From: Aquibacillus rhizosphaerae
GTDB lineage: Bacteria > Bacillota > Bacilli > Bacillales > Amphibacillaceae
DNA length: 64,000 bases
Assembly: GCF_030282825.1 (NCBI RefSeq)
Contig: NZ_JASTZU010000031.1
Coordinates: forward strand, 20,355-84,354
Direction of reading: 5' to 3'
Notes under the pieces: model-generated
The model's input: the letters and a program-made list of their open reading frames with translations, nothing else
Database searches by the model: none
What the model was told of the DNA's origin: nothing
Made by a program: the position numbers and the translations under genes
Part shown: in pieces, positions 37,010 through 44,557 of the stretch
How positions within the stretch are numbered: the stretch's first letter is position 1
Layout: each line of letters opens with the position of its first letter

Positions 37010-37052
37010 AGTGATACAAGTCACTACATTCCTAATTGATAATGGTTATCAT
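37010..37052 (+). promoter_or_regulatory. Crp/Fnr-type operator with class II promoter
   Basis: AGTGA-TACAAG-TCACT (37010-37025) is a perfect palindrome with Crp/Fnr spacing, differing from the 33441 box at the first half-site base (GTGA instead of TTGA). Its centre at 37017.5 lies 41.5 bp before a start predicted from the -10 sequence TATCAT (37047-37052). It controls the DUF2249 operon. Confidence 0.7.
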
Positions 37053-37082
37053 AGGTTTATAACGATTTGGAGGTGTTAGGTG

Positions 37083-37334
37083 ATGAATGAAAAAAGTACG
37101 GTTGTAGAAGTCGATGTGCGTGAAGATATTAAGAACAACATCGAGCCTTTTAAAAAAATAATGGATGCAGTGAAAACATTAGAGCCTAATCAACAACTTA
37201 TCCTACACGCACCATTTAACCCGTTTCCTCTTTATAAAGTGTTAGGAAAAAAAGGTTTTACACACCAATCTGAACAATTAGAAAAGAAACATTGGAAAAT
37301 TATATTTACGAAAAAGGAAGTAGATAGACAATGA
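37083..37334 (+). CDS. DUF2249 protein, first copy
   Basis: The 83-aa protein shows the DUF2249 pattern: VVEVDVREDIKNNIEPFKKIMDAV, LEPNQQLILHAPFNPFPLYKVLGKKGF, and a closing WKIIF. The fold is TusA/SirA-like; members often accompany hemerythrins, nitrite or nitric-oxide genes. ATG 37083 follows GGAGGT; the GTG at 37080 is too close. It overlaps the next gene by ATGA, so they are made together. Molecular function is unknown. Confidence 0.85.
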   Translation: MNEKSTVVEVDVREDIKNNIEPFKKIMDAVKTLEPNQQLILHAPFNPFPLYKVLGKKGFTHQSEQLEKKHWKIIFTKKEVDRQ

Positions 37335-37546
37335 TTTTAGATAATCGAGGAATGCAACCACCACAACCAATGATGCGGACACTAGCAGCGATAGAAGAAC
37401 TTGAATCTGGTCAGCAGCTGACGATCATCAATGACCGAAGACCAATGTTTTTATTTCCGGAGTTAGAGGAACAAGGCCATGCATATGAGGTAGAGGAACA
37501 AGCAGACGGAAGCTATGCCATTACAATTACGAAGCATGGTGTGTAA
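37331..37546 (+). CDS. DUF2249 protein, second copy
   Basis: The 71-aa protein begins ILDNRGMQPPQPMMRTLAAIEELESGQQLTIINDRRPMFLFPELEEQGH, a second and divergent DUF2249 domain. DNRG-PPQPM replaces the DVRED of its neighbour. Two adjacent, different DUF2249 proteins suggest a heterodimer. Translation is coupled to the first copy by ATGA and leads directly (2 bp gap) to the membrane protein. Confidence 0.83.
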   Translation: MILDNRGMQPPQPMMRTLAAIEELESGQQLTIINDRRPMFLFPELEEQGHAYEVEEQADGSYAITITKHGV

Positions 37547-37548
37547 GG

Positions 37549-38799
37549 ATGAACGGTTTAAGTGTTAACAAAAAATCGGAAACCAATATTAAGCTCCCTC
37601 TGTCTTTTATCTTTTTTGGCTTAATAGCTTTCGTCGTTTCTCAATTCATTTTCTTTATTAATAGTGACGCATTAACAAATGGGGTCTTTCGGTTGCCGGA
37701 AATTTTAATGGGAGCTCATTTTTTACTTTTAGGTTGGATAGTTATGGTGATTATGGGGGCGATGTATCAATTAGTTCCCGTTGTCTTTCTTACCCCAATT
37801 TGGAGTGAAAAGTTGGGGGTTGTACAGCTGATTATTACAACAGTTGGTATTATTTCATTTTCTTTATTACTAGGGTTTAATATCAGTATTGCCGTATATG
37901 GTGCGGTGATTTTAATCATTGGTATCCTGTTATTTTTATGGCAAATGATTATGACTTTAAAAGGTCAAGAAAATAAAAATATCTTAACATTATTTGTAAT
38001 GGCAGCTTTAGTCTGTTTCTTGATTACGATTAGTGCTGGATTAGCATTGTCATGGACGATTGGATTTGGATCATCTATTAATTATACTGCTATATTACAC
38101 TCTCACATTCTGCTAGGTGTGGCAGGTTGGTTCACATTATTAATATTTGGGTTTTCATATAAGCTTGTGCCAATGTTTAGCCTAAGTCACGGTTTTAAAA
38201 TGAAAGGTTCCAAGTGGGCGTTTTTTAGTTATATATTAGGTTTAGTTGTTTTAATCGTTTCGTTTTGGTTGGAACTACCTGCACTTGCTACCGTAGGCTG
38301 GTTCCTATTGTGGATTGGGTTTACATGTTTTTGTTTAGATATAATCGAAATTATAAAAAAACGATTGAAAAGAAAGTTGGATCGTCCATTTATATTTTCA
38401 TTAATAGCGATTGGATATGGTTGGCTGATCCATACACTGGTTGTTATATTTCGGATAATCGGTATTCATCAAGATGGAATATGGGGTTGGATGATTTTCT
38501 TATACATTATTTGTTGGATTATGTTTAGCATCTTAGGTTACTTGTATAAGATTGTTCCTTTTTTATGGTGGACGTATAAATATTCAGCACAAGTAGGAAA
38601 AGGTAACGTACCATTATTGAAAGATATGGTGAATGAAAAAGTAGGTGTTATACTTTTTAGTTTATTTTCGATTGGTACTTTCGGTCTAGCTTTTTCTGGG
38701 ATAATGCAAGTTAGTATAGCTGTTCAATTATTTCAAGGTTTAATGCTTTTAACATCTATTGGATACTTAGTATCGATTGTCGATGTAGTGAAAAAATAA
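37549..38799 (+). CDS. heme-copper-oxidase-like 12-TM membrane protein
   Basis: The 416-aa protein has about twelve membrane helices. A motif recurs three times: AHFLLLGWIVMVIMGAMYQLVP (His57), HSHILLGVAGWFTLLIFGFSYKLVP (His184, His186) and CWIMFSILGYLYKIVP. This is the style of subunit-I-like proteins of the heme-copper oxidase/NnrS group, whose histidines bind heme. The full set of six oxidase histidines is not obvious, so it may be a heme-binding relative rather than an oxidase or NO reductase. It is the third gene of an operon under a Crp/Fnr operator with DUF2249 and DUF59 proteins, suggesting nitric-oxide or low-oxygen metabolism (inference). Confidence 0.7.
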   Translation: MNGLSVNKKSETNIKLPLSFIFFGLIAFVVSQFIFFINSDALTNGVFRLPEILMGAHFLLLGWIVMVIMGAMYQLVPVVFLTPIWSEKLGVVQLIITTVGIISFSLLLGFNISIAVYGAVILIIGILLFLWQMIMTLKGQENKNILTLFVMAALVCFLITISAGLALSWTIGFGSSINYTAILHSHILLGVAGWFTLLIFGFSYKLVPMFSLSHGFKMKGSKWAFFSYILGLVVLIVSFWLELPALATVGWFLLWIGFTCFCLDIIEIIKKRLKRKLDRPFIFSLIAIGYGWLIHTLVVIFRIIGIHQDGIWGWMIFLYIICWIMFSILGYLYKIVPFLWWTYKYSAQVGKGNVPLLKDMVNEKVGVILFSLFSIGTFGLAFSGIMQVSIAVQLFQGLMLLTSIGYLVSIVDVVKK

Positions 38800-38812
38800 G
38801 GAGGTATGTGAG

Positions 38813-39112
38813 ATGAGTATTGCAAATCAAGTAAAAGAAGCGCTTTACAGTGTAATTGACCCAGAACTTGGTATTAACATTGTTGACTTAGGACTTATCT
38901 ATGATATTGAAGTAAATAAAACGAACGATGTATTTGTAACCATGACATTAACAACTCCCGGGTGCCCACTTCACGATAGTATTGTAGGTGGTGTTGAAAG
39001 TGCAATTTACTATATTAATGAAGTTGGGAAAGTAGATGTACAGCTCGTATGGCAACCAGCATGGACACCTGAAAAAATGAGCGATCAAGCGAAGGCAATG
39101 TTGATGGGGTAA
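38813..39112 (+). CDS. DUF59/MIP18-family Fe-S assembly protein (PaaD/SufT-like)
   Basis: The 99-aa protein has the MIP18 signature: VKEALYSVIDPELGINIVDLGLIYDIEV, VTMTLTTPGCPLHDSIV with the conserved TxPGCP cysteine, and VQLVWQPAWTPEKMS. Members help to insert or transfer iron-sulfur clusters or other metals. The final position in the operon, after DUF2249 and the heme-type membrane protein, suggests maturation of a metalloenzyme used in the same conditions. AAGGAGG precedes the ATG. Confidence 0.9.
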   Translation: MSIANQVKEALYSVIDPELGINIVDLGLIYDIEVNKTNDVFVTMTLTTPGCPLHDSIVGGVESAIYYINEVGKVDVQLVWQPAWTPEKMSDQAKAMLMG

Positions 39113-39139
39113 TGATGGTTTAAAAAATAGATACAAAGC

Positions 39140-39183
39140 AAAAGAGGTAATCTTTCTAAAAATAGGGGATTACCTCTTTTTAC
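39140..39183 (+). terminator. terminator of the DUF2249-DUF59 operon
   Basis: AAAGAGGTAATC pairs with GATTACCTCTTTT, followed by TTTA. Confidence 0.85.
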
Positions 39184-39410
39184 TTTTTATTGTTAATCAA
39201 ACGTTTGTACAATATTATATAACCTCCTTCGCTGTGGGGAAGTTAACTAACTAACACTATTTATAATTGGAAGTGCTAGCTATTCTATTAACATATCTAT
39301 TAGTTTTATATACAATAACTTTAGTACAAAAAAACAGGATTTTCTACAAAAACTTCATAAATCCCCCCTAAAAATTTAACATGCATCCGTAATAATAGTA
39401 GATTACTAAA

Positions 39411-39509
39411 TTAAATATAGATAAAGGCAAAGCCATTGAAAGGTGGTCACGCAAAGCTAAAGGGACTAAAAGGTGCATGAAGCCTATGTCAGCCAGCTGT
39501 CATATTTAA
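39411..39509 (+). ncRNA. c-di-GMP-I (GEMM) riboswitch, copy 1
   Basis: The aptamer core AAAGGCAAAGCCATT-GAAA-GGTGGTCACGCAAAGC...GGGACTAAAAGG...GTCAGCCAGCTG carries the GNRA tetraloop, the ACGCAAAGC segment and the receptor helix of class I c-di-GMP riboswitches. TTAAATAT (39411-39418) pairs with ATATTTAA (39502-39509) as P1. No terminator follows; a small ACTTTA/TAAAGT hairpin lies before the ribosome binding site of the gene at 39560, so control might be translational. Confidence 0.9.
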
Positions 39510-39559
39510 TACTTTATGGTCTAAAGTAATTATTTTATTCAGAAAAGGGAGAGATTATT

Positions 39560-41035
39560 TTGAAAATGAAGCAGATGTTAGTAACAAGTCTTTTTGCAAT
39601 TGGTTTATTGTTTACGAGTAATTCTGTATATGCTGCAGTTGACACAAATGAAATTAATGAACTGGACAATGTAAATATAGAAGAGTCGGAAGGTACTGCA
39701 GGTTTAACACCAGACAGTTTTTGGTACTTTTTTGATCAAGCTGTAGAAAACTTTCAATTATTAATGACGACCGATTCAGAAAAAGAATCAGATCTTTTGC
39801 TACAACTTGTTAAAGAACGTTTATTAGAATCAGAACAAATGGTAGACGAAGAGAAAGACGAATATATGAATGAATTAATCGATGATTATTTATCTACTTT
39901 GGAAAAAGCACAAGAAGAAGTGGCAGAAGTGATAACAGATGAAGCAATCGACGATGAAGTGAAAGAAGAATTATCAGAGCAATTAGAAGATTCTACTACA
40001 GTAACAGATGAAGTAGCTGAAAAAATTGAAGAAGAAGAAAAAGAAGAGTTTGAAGAAAAACAGCAAGAAGCTTATTTAGTAGCAAACGTAGTAAAAGATA
40101 TTGATCCTGAAAAGGTAAAGAGTTTACGTGAACAAGACCTTGGATTCGGACAAATTGTTAAAGTTGTAACTTTAGCTGAGGAAAGTGGCAAAACAGAGGA
40201 TGAAATCATTGCTTTACTACAAGAAGGTAAAGGGTTTGGTGAAATTGCAAAAGAGCTTAACATTCACCCTTCACAAATTATGAAAAAAGTAATCGATAAG
40301 AAACAAAAAGAAATGGAAGAAATGATGGAAGAGGCAGTAGCAGCTGGCGATGAAGAAACTATCAATCAACTATCAAGTTCACTAGAAAATGTGGAAAATC
40401 AAAAGATTGCTTTCAATATTTCAGAAGAATATGCTGAAATGGAAGAAGAAGTTAAAAAGGAATTAACTGAGATAGAAGAAGAATTAGCCTCTGGTGAACT
40501 TACACAAGAAGAAGCTGATGAGAAAATTAGAGAGCTTAACCAAGAATCAGAAAAAGAAATAGCAGAGTTAAAAGAGGAAGCAACAGAAGAGCTTGCTGAA
40601 ATGGAAGAAGACGAAGAAAAAACAGAAGCAGAAAAAGAAGTGGCGGAAGAAGCTAAAAAGGTAGCAAAAGAGGCTAAAGCGGAAGCGAAGGAAAAAGAAT
40701 TAGCTGCGAAAGAAAAAGCCAAAGAAGCACGAGAGAAACAAAAAGAATTAGAAAAAGAAAAACGAGAGCAAGCCAAAGAAGCTGAGGAAGAGGCAAGAGA
40801 AGCAGCAAAAGAACAAGCTAAAGAAGCACGAGCGAAACAAAAAGAGTTAGAGGAAGAAAAGAAAGAAAAAGCTAAAGAGGCTGAAGAAAAGACTAGAGAA
40901 GCAGCCAAGGAAAAAGCTGAAGAAGCACGTGAAAAACAAAAAGAATTAGAAGAAGAAAAGAAAGAAAGAAAAGCCAAAGAAAACCGTGAAAAGGCTAAAA
41001 ATGGACAAGGAAATAAAGAGGAAGACCAAGATTAA
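39560..41035 (+). CDS. secreted DUF5667 protein with long helical repeats
   Basis: The 491-aa protein has a signal peptide (about 1-26, AVYAAVDT) and a DUF5667 domain: LTPDSFWYFFDQAVENFQLLM...ELLLQLVKERLLES...YLSTLEKAQ. A middle region (IDPEKVKSLREQDLGFGQIVKV) follows. The last third is almost pure Glu/Lys/Ala, with a 33-residue unit repeated from 387, 420 and 453 (exactly 99 bp apart). Such charged repeats form a long, stable single helix or coiled coil. It has no sortase motif or membrane anchor. GGGAGAG favours TTG 39560 over ATG 39566. A c-di-GMP riboswitch precedes it, so it is probably made in the sessile state. Confidence 0.85.
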   Translation: MKMKQMLVTSLFAIGLLFTSNSVYAAVDTNEINELDNVNIEESEGTAGLTPDSFWYFFDQAVENFQLLMTTDSEKESDLLLQLVKERLLESEQMVDEEKDEYMNELIDDYLSTLEKAQEEVAEVITDEAIDDEVKEELSEQLEDSTTVTDEVAEKIEEEEKEEFEEKQQEAYLVANVVKDIDPEKVKSLREQDLGFGQIVKVVTLAEESGKTEDEIIALLQEGKGFGEIAKELNIHPSQIMKKVIDKKQKEMEEMMEEAVAAGDEETINQLSSSLENVENQKIAFNISEEYAEMEEEVKKELTEIEEELASGELTQEEADEKIRELNQESEKEIAELKEEATEELAEMEEDEEKTEAEKEVAEEAKKVAKEAKAEAKEKELAAKEKAKEAREKQKELEKEKREQAKEAEEEAREAAKEQAKEARAKQKELEEEKKEKAKEAEEKTREAAKEKAEEAREKQKELEEEKKERKAKENREKAKNGQGNKEEDQD

Positions 41036-41043
41036 TTTTAGTT

Positions 41044-41068
41044 AAGAGTCCCGGGATGGGACTCTTCC
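41044..41068 (+). terminator. terminator after the DUF5667 gene
   Basis: AAGAGTCCC and GGGACTCTT form a 9-bp perfect stem followed by CCTTTATATTT. Confidence 0.75.
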
Positions 41069-41137
41069 TTTATATTTAGCGAAGAGATAAGATTTTCCGG
41101 ATGTGGATAATATGTAGAAGGGAGTGTAAACAAAAAT

Positions 41138-41165
41138 GTTCAGCTCCAGTGCCTTCGCTTTTGTT
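41138..41165. repeat. short relative of repeat R2
   Basis: GTTCAGCTCCAGTGCCTTCGCTTTTGTT joins, in minimal form, the two outer arms of R2 (36584). Together with upstream AACAAAA it forms a hairpin. Confidence 0.4.
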
Positions 41166-41211
41166 ATTTTATTAACAGTTTGAATTAATAAAACCCATGT
41201 TTTGGTTCTTT

Positions 41212-41233
41212 ACCCCTCATTAAAAAAATCGTA
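41212..41233 (+). promoter_or_regulatory. candidate sigma-I autoregulatory promoter
   Basis: ACCCCT with CGTA 12 bp downstream, 40 bp before the sigI start, resembles the ACCCCC/CGAA elements reported for sigma-I promoters. Spacing was not verified against a reference. Confidence 0.4.
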
Positions 41234-41274
41234 TGCTTAGTTTATTAAACAACTGTTTGATAAGGGGGGATACT

Positions 41275-42003
41275 ATGAAAGAGACAGAAGTAACAACATA
41301 CATATTATCGGCAGCAAATGGTGATGAGATTGCTAGAGAAAAATTAATTAATCACTATAAGCCCTATATTATCAATACAGTTGGACACATATGTAAGAGA
41401 TATATTACGTGGAGCGATGAAGAGTCTAGTATTGGGTTACTAGCTTTTAATCGTGCGATTGAAACCTATGATGTGAACGCTAATAAAACATTTTTAAATT
41501 ATGTCTATTTGCTTATAAAACGAGAATTAATCGACTACTTTCGTCGCGAGCAAAACAACGCGCATATACCGATAGAAGTTGATGCAACAGATAACCAGCT
41601 CACTACAAATGTATATGATATTGAGAAATCGATGAATTCTTATAAAGAAAGTGTTCAAAGAGAAGAGTTAATAGAAGAAATCCTCGAGCTTAAAAATACT
41701 TTACTTCTGTTTCATATTGAATTTGAAGAACTAGAGAAGTTTTGTCCCAAACATCGAAAGACTAAAATGAATCTATTGAAAATAGCAGATGACTTCATAC
41801 GCGACTCAGAACTAGTGGAATCTTTTTCAATGAAAAAACGATTACCAGCAGCGAAGTTAGTAGAGAAATATGGACATCGTCTGAAAACAATAGAGAGGCA
41901 CCGGAAATATATCATAACGCTTATCATCTTAAAATTACATCCTGAATGGCAGCAACTATCGCAGTATATTGAAATACCACTTGAAAGTGAGGACAAATCA
42001 TGA
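41275..42003 (+). CDS. sigI: RNA polymerase sigma factor SigI
   Basis: The 242-aa sigma-70-type factor has region 2 (ANGDEIAREKLINHYKPYIINTVGHICKRYITWSDEESSIGLLAFNRAIETYD, LNYVYLLIKRELIDYFRRE) and the particular SigI C-terminal domain (LPAAKLVEKYGHRLKTIERHRKYIITLIILKLHPEW). SigI responds to heat or cell-wall stress in B. subtilis and to polysaccharides in clostridia. ATG 41275 has GGGGGGA upstream; the longer frame from 41233 starts inside the promoter. It overlaps rsgI by 4 bp (ATGA), giving coupled synthesis with its anti-sigma factor. Confidence 0.92.
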   Translation: MKETEVTTYILSAANGDEIAREKLINHYKPYIINTVGHICKRYITWSDEESSIGLLAFNRAIETYDVNANKTFLNYVYLLIKRELIDYFRREQNNAHIPIEVDATDNQLTTNVYDIEKSMNSYKESVQREELIEEILELKNTLLLFHIEFEELEKFCPKHRKTKMNLLKIADDFIRDSELVESFSMKKRLPAAKLVEKYGHRLKTIERHRKYIITLIILKLHPEWQQLSQYIEIPLESEDKS

Positions 42004-43307
42004 AGTCAAAAACGTATAAAGGCATTGTTGTAAACGTAACGGATGAAAAAATTTCGTTGTTATGTAAAAATGGCGACTTCAAAAATGTGCCTCGCTCTAA
42101 AAGTGAAATACCTAGAATCGGCCAATCTTACACACATATAGAAAAACAGAGTTTTCAATTAAACAGAAGTGTAAGGTATGTGTCGCTAGTTGCCATCGTG
42201 TTTTTAACGTTAATTGGTTACTATATGAGTACATTTATTAAAGAAGAGGAATCCTATCTATTTGCTGTAGATATTAATCCAAGTATTGAGATATATACAG
42301 ACGAGAACTTTCAAGTAACTAAGATGGAATTTTTAAATAAAGATGGAGAGATTGTTGTAAACGAGCTGCGTAATAAAGGCGCAAAAATTACTAGTATCTT
42401 AGAGGAGATTATTACGGTTGCTATTAATGAAAATTACTTATCAGAGACAGAAAATGGATTGGTCAATTTAACGGTTATTCCATTAGAAAATAAAAATGAA
42501 CTTAAATTAGATGAAATAGAAGAGACTGTTCGTAACTCATTGCGAACTAACGTCATAACTGCTGATGTATCTGTTGATAATGGAAGTAAAGATCTAATCG
42601 AAGAGTCTAGAAAGGTAAATCTTTCTATTAATAAGTATCAATTATACAAACAATTTAGACAAAAAGGAATCGATGTAGACGTAGACAACTTGAGAGAAAA
42701 TCCTATCGCTTCGTTTATGGACAAGTTTGATGAAACGAACACAACTATTCAGCAAGACGCAGATAATAACGAAAACGAAGATAAGAGTGAAAATATATTA
42801 AACTCGAAAGACAATCCTACTCAAAAAGCAAAACAAGAAGATAACAAAGAAAAAAGTAACAAGAGTACTATTGATCAAGGAAAACAAGAAAATAAACCGA
42901 GTGAAAAAATAGAAAAGAATAAAAAACAGAATAATCAAAGCGAAAACCAAAAAAGTACTAACAAAAAAGTCACAGAGAATAAGAATACTGGTGTAAAAAA
43001 AGAGCACAAACCTATTGATGCTTCACAACAAAACAATAAAAATCGTCATGAGAAAGATAAAAAAACACAAGAAGCCGTTAATAATGAAAATGAACGAAGT
43101 AATGCAAATAAAGATAATCAACAACCTCAAGAGAAAATAGCTAGTCCTGATAGTGTAAATGGAAAAGAAAAAGCGAACGAGGTTAATGAGAATCAAAAAA
43201 ATGTAAACAAAAAGACAGAAGCTGGTAATCAAGAACAGAGTAAGAAAAATGAAGAAAACCCTAAAGAAGTGGAAGTAGAAAAAGGTAAAGGGCGAGACGA
43301 TGAATAA
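42000..43307 (+). CDS. rsgI: anti-sigma-I factor RsgI
   Basis: The 435-aa protein has an N-terminal sigma-binding domain (KGIVVNVTDEKISLLCKNGDFKNVP), one membrane helix (about 60-80) and an extracytoplasmic domain starting YLFAVDINPSIEIYTDENFQV. Asn93-Pro94 in DINPS is the site at which RsgI proteins are known to self-cleave. After about residue 240 the rest is a very Lys/Asn/Glu-rich disordered tail of nearly 200 residues, with no carbohydrate-binding module, as in Bacillus. It should hold SigI at the membrane until regulated proteolysis. The operon ends at the hairpin at 43351. Confidence 0.92.
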   Translation: MKSKTYKGIVVNVTDEKISLLCKNGDFKNVPRSKSEIPRIGQSYTHIEKQSFQLNRSVRYVSLVAIVFLTLIGYYMSTFIKEEESYLFAVDINPSIEIYTDENFQVTKMEFLNKDGEIVVNELRNKGAKITSILEEIITVAINENYLSETENGLVNLTVIPLENKNELKLDEIEETVRNSLRTNVITADVSVDNGSKDLIEESRKVNLSINKYQLYKQFRQKGIDVDVDNLRENPIASFMDKFDETNTTIQQDADNNENEDKSENILNSKDNPTQKAKQEDNKEKSNKSTIDQGKQENKPSEKIEKNKKQNNQSENQKSTNKKVTENKNTGVKKEHKPIDASQQNNKNRHEKDKKTQEAVNNENERSNANKDNQQPQEKIASPDSVNGKEKANEVNENQKNVNKKTEAGNQEQSKKNEENPKEVEVEKGKGRDDE

Positions 43308-43350
43308 GTAAGAATTACCTTTGGAAGTGTTTAAAAGTAAAGATAAGCGG

Positions 43351-43403
43351 ATGGTTGCCTACGTAAAGCAATACAGTAAAGCTTACGTAGGCGACCATTT
43401 TTA
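43351..43403 (+). terminator. terminator of sigI-rsgI
   Basis: ATGGTTGCCTACGTAA pairs with TTACGTAGGCGACCAT with a single mismatch, followed by TTTTTATTTTTT. Confidence 0.9.
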
Positions 43404-43546
43404 TTTTTTGATATTTACTTAACTCCTTTGCCAGTATAGATCGCCTTAGCCCACCTTGATGAAGCGGTTGCTTTAACTATTCTCCAGTTAGATAAAAAGT
43501 CAGAAATGAAATCGCACGCAGAAAAAGTGTTGTTCTTTTTCCAGGA

Positions 43547-43620
43547 AACGTTCTTTGTGAGCGAGGAGGCTAAGGTGCTGCCCACGGAAAGGGAGTATTT
43601 TTCCGTAGCGCTCGATTTAA
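43547..43620 (+). repeat. dispersed repeat R3, copy 1
   Basis: The 74 bp from AACGTTCTTTGTGAGCGAGG to GTAGCGCTCGATTTAA match, with a few changes, the reverse complement of 63928-64000. The core GAGGAGGCTAAGGTGCTGCCC-CGGAAAGGGAGT-TTTTTCCGTAGCGCT belongs to a style of intergenic repeat known from Bacillaceae. Confidence 0.75.
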
Positions 43621-43745
43621 CACTTATCTTAGATAGAATGCAAGGAAGTTACGATAAAGTAAGTGCAGACTTTATATTTTATCTGTCGAAAACAACAAGC
43701 TCTTTGAAAAAAGACTTAAACAAAATGATTGTCAAGATGCTTTTG

Positions 43746-44138
43746 CTATTTACGATAATTCAATTCCCAGGTTATCCCATAAACATCCTTTACGACACCA
43801 TAAGTAGCTCCCCAAAAGGTATGCTGTAAATCCATTTTCACTTCGCCATTTTCAGATAACTGTTCATATACAGATTCGATTTCTTGTTTGGATTCTAACT
43901 CAACTACTAGCCATATATTGTTTCCTTGTTTAATCGGCTCAAATACGTCTGCGAAATAAATGACACAATCCTCATTAATATGAAGCTCAGCATGAATATA
44001 TTTTCCATCATGCCCCTTGAACATTTCTACATCATCAGCCGTTTGTGTATTCTTAACTTCTCCACCAAATACGTGGTGATAGAAAGCTAAAGGTTCGTGG
44101 CAATTTCTTAAGTATATATGAGGTAATAATTTTTTCAT
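43746..44138 (-). CDS. VOC-superfamily protein (PhnB/glyoxalase-like)
   Basis: The 130-aa protein reads KKLLPHIYLRNCHEPLAFYHHVFGGEV, then AELHINEDCVIYFADVFE and VWLVVELESKQEIESVYEQL, and ends FWGATYGVVKDVYGITWEL. These are the paired beta-alpha-beta-beta-beta units and the W-G-x-x-Y-G..D..G..W motif of PhnB-like VOC proteins. Such proteins bind small ligands or divalent metal; substrate is unknown. ATG 44138 is preferred over GTG 44144 because GGAGCGAG lies 9 bp before it. Its 3' end lies next to the R3 repeat region. Confidence 0.85.
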   Translation of the reverse strand: MKKLLPHIYLRNCHEPLAFYHHVFGGEVKNTQTADDVEMFKGHDGKYIHAELHINEDCVIYFADVFEPIKQGNNIWLVVELESKQEIESVYEQLSENGEVKMDLQHTFWGATYGVVKDVYGITWELNYRK

Positions 44139-44290
44139 GTTCACTCGCTCCTTTTTTACGGATTTTCAAAATTTATCCTTATCTATATAATAGCTGACCA
44201 TTCTATAGATAGTAAGTCTATCAATGAATATATTTACAAATTTTTAAGAAACTTCAGATACATTATCTGTTAAATTAAAGTCGAATCTTG

Positions 44291-44319
44291 TTGAAAAATG
44301 TAAAATAACAGAGTAATAT
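44291..44319 (+). promoter_or_regulatory. sigma-A promoter for the motA riboswitch transcript
   Basis: TTGAAA (44291-44296), a 17-bp spacer and TAATAT (44314-44319) form a near-consensus housekeeping promoter 40 bp upstream of the aptamer. No sigma-D-type element was found. Confidence 0.65.
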
Positions 44320-44362
44320 AATAAATAGTAGTTCAATAGATCATAAATTGAATAAAGGATGA

Positions 44363-44458
44363 TAAAGGCAAACTATTCGAAAGAGTAGGACGCAAAGCTA
44401 AGGGTCTAAAGTGGATGAAAGTACTACTATGATCGCCTGGCTACCAATCTTTGCCTAT
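44363..44458 (+). ncRNA. c-di-GMP-I (GEMM) riboswitch, copy 2
   Basis: GGCAAACTATT-CGAAAG-AGTAGGACGCAAAGCTAAGGGTCTAAAG ... GATCGCCTGGCTACC is very close to the Vibrio Vc2 aptamer in core and tetraloop. GGCAAA (44367) pairs with TTTGCC (44450-44455) as P1. An intrinsic terminator follows 26 bp later, so the switch should act by transcription termination before motA. Confidence 0.95.
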
Positions 44459-44481
44459 AACTTGTCATGGGCATTTTTCGG

Positions 44482-44512
44482 CGATCCTTTGCTTCACAGG
44501 ATCGTTATTTTT
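44482..44512 (+). terminator. riboswitch-controlled terminator before motA
   Basis: CGATCCT and AGGATCG form the stem, followed by TTATTTTTAT. It lies between the c-di-GMP aptamer and motA. Confidence 0.85.
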
Positions 44513-44557
44513 ATATTCGAATCTTCAGAATTTATTTAAAATCATCGAGGTGAAATA

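Noticed and set aside
39363..39391. CCCCCC...CGTA before riboswitch 1 as a sigma-I promoter
   Set aside because: The spacer of 19 bp is too long and differs from the sigI candidate.
40399..40977. A 192-codon minus-strand frame, almost all Ser/Phe/Ala
   Set aside because: It is the antisense shadow of the Glu/Lys repeats of the DUF5667 protein.
40718..40993. 99-bp tandem repeats considered as a DNA-level or CRISPR-like array
   Set aside because: There are no spacers, and the repeats keep the reading frame; they encode helical protein repeats.
43506..43829. A 107-codon plus-strand open frame through repeat R3 and the end of the VOC gene
   Set aside because: Half of it is the R3 repeat and half is the antisense of the VOC gene; no ribosome binding site and no protein-like pattern.
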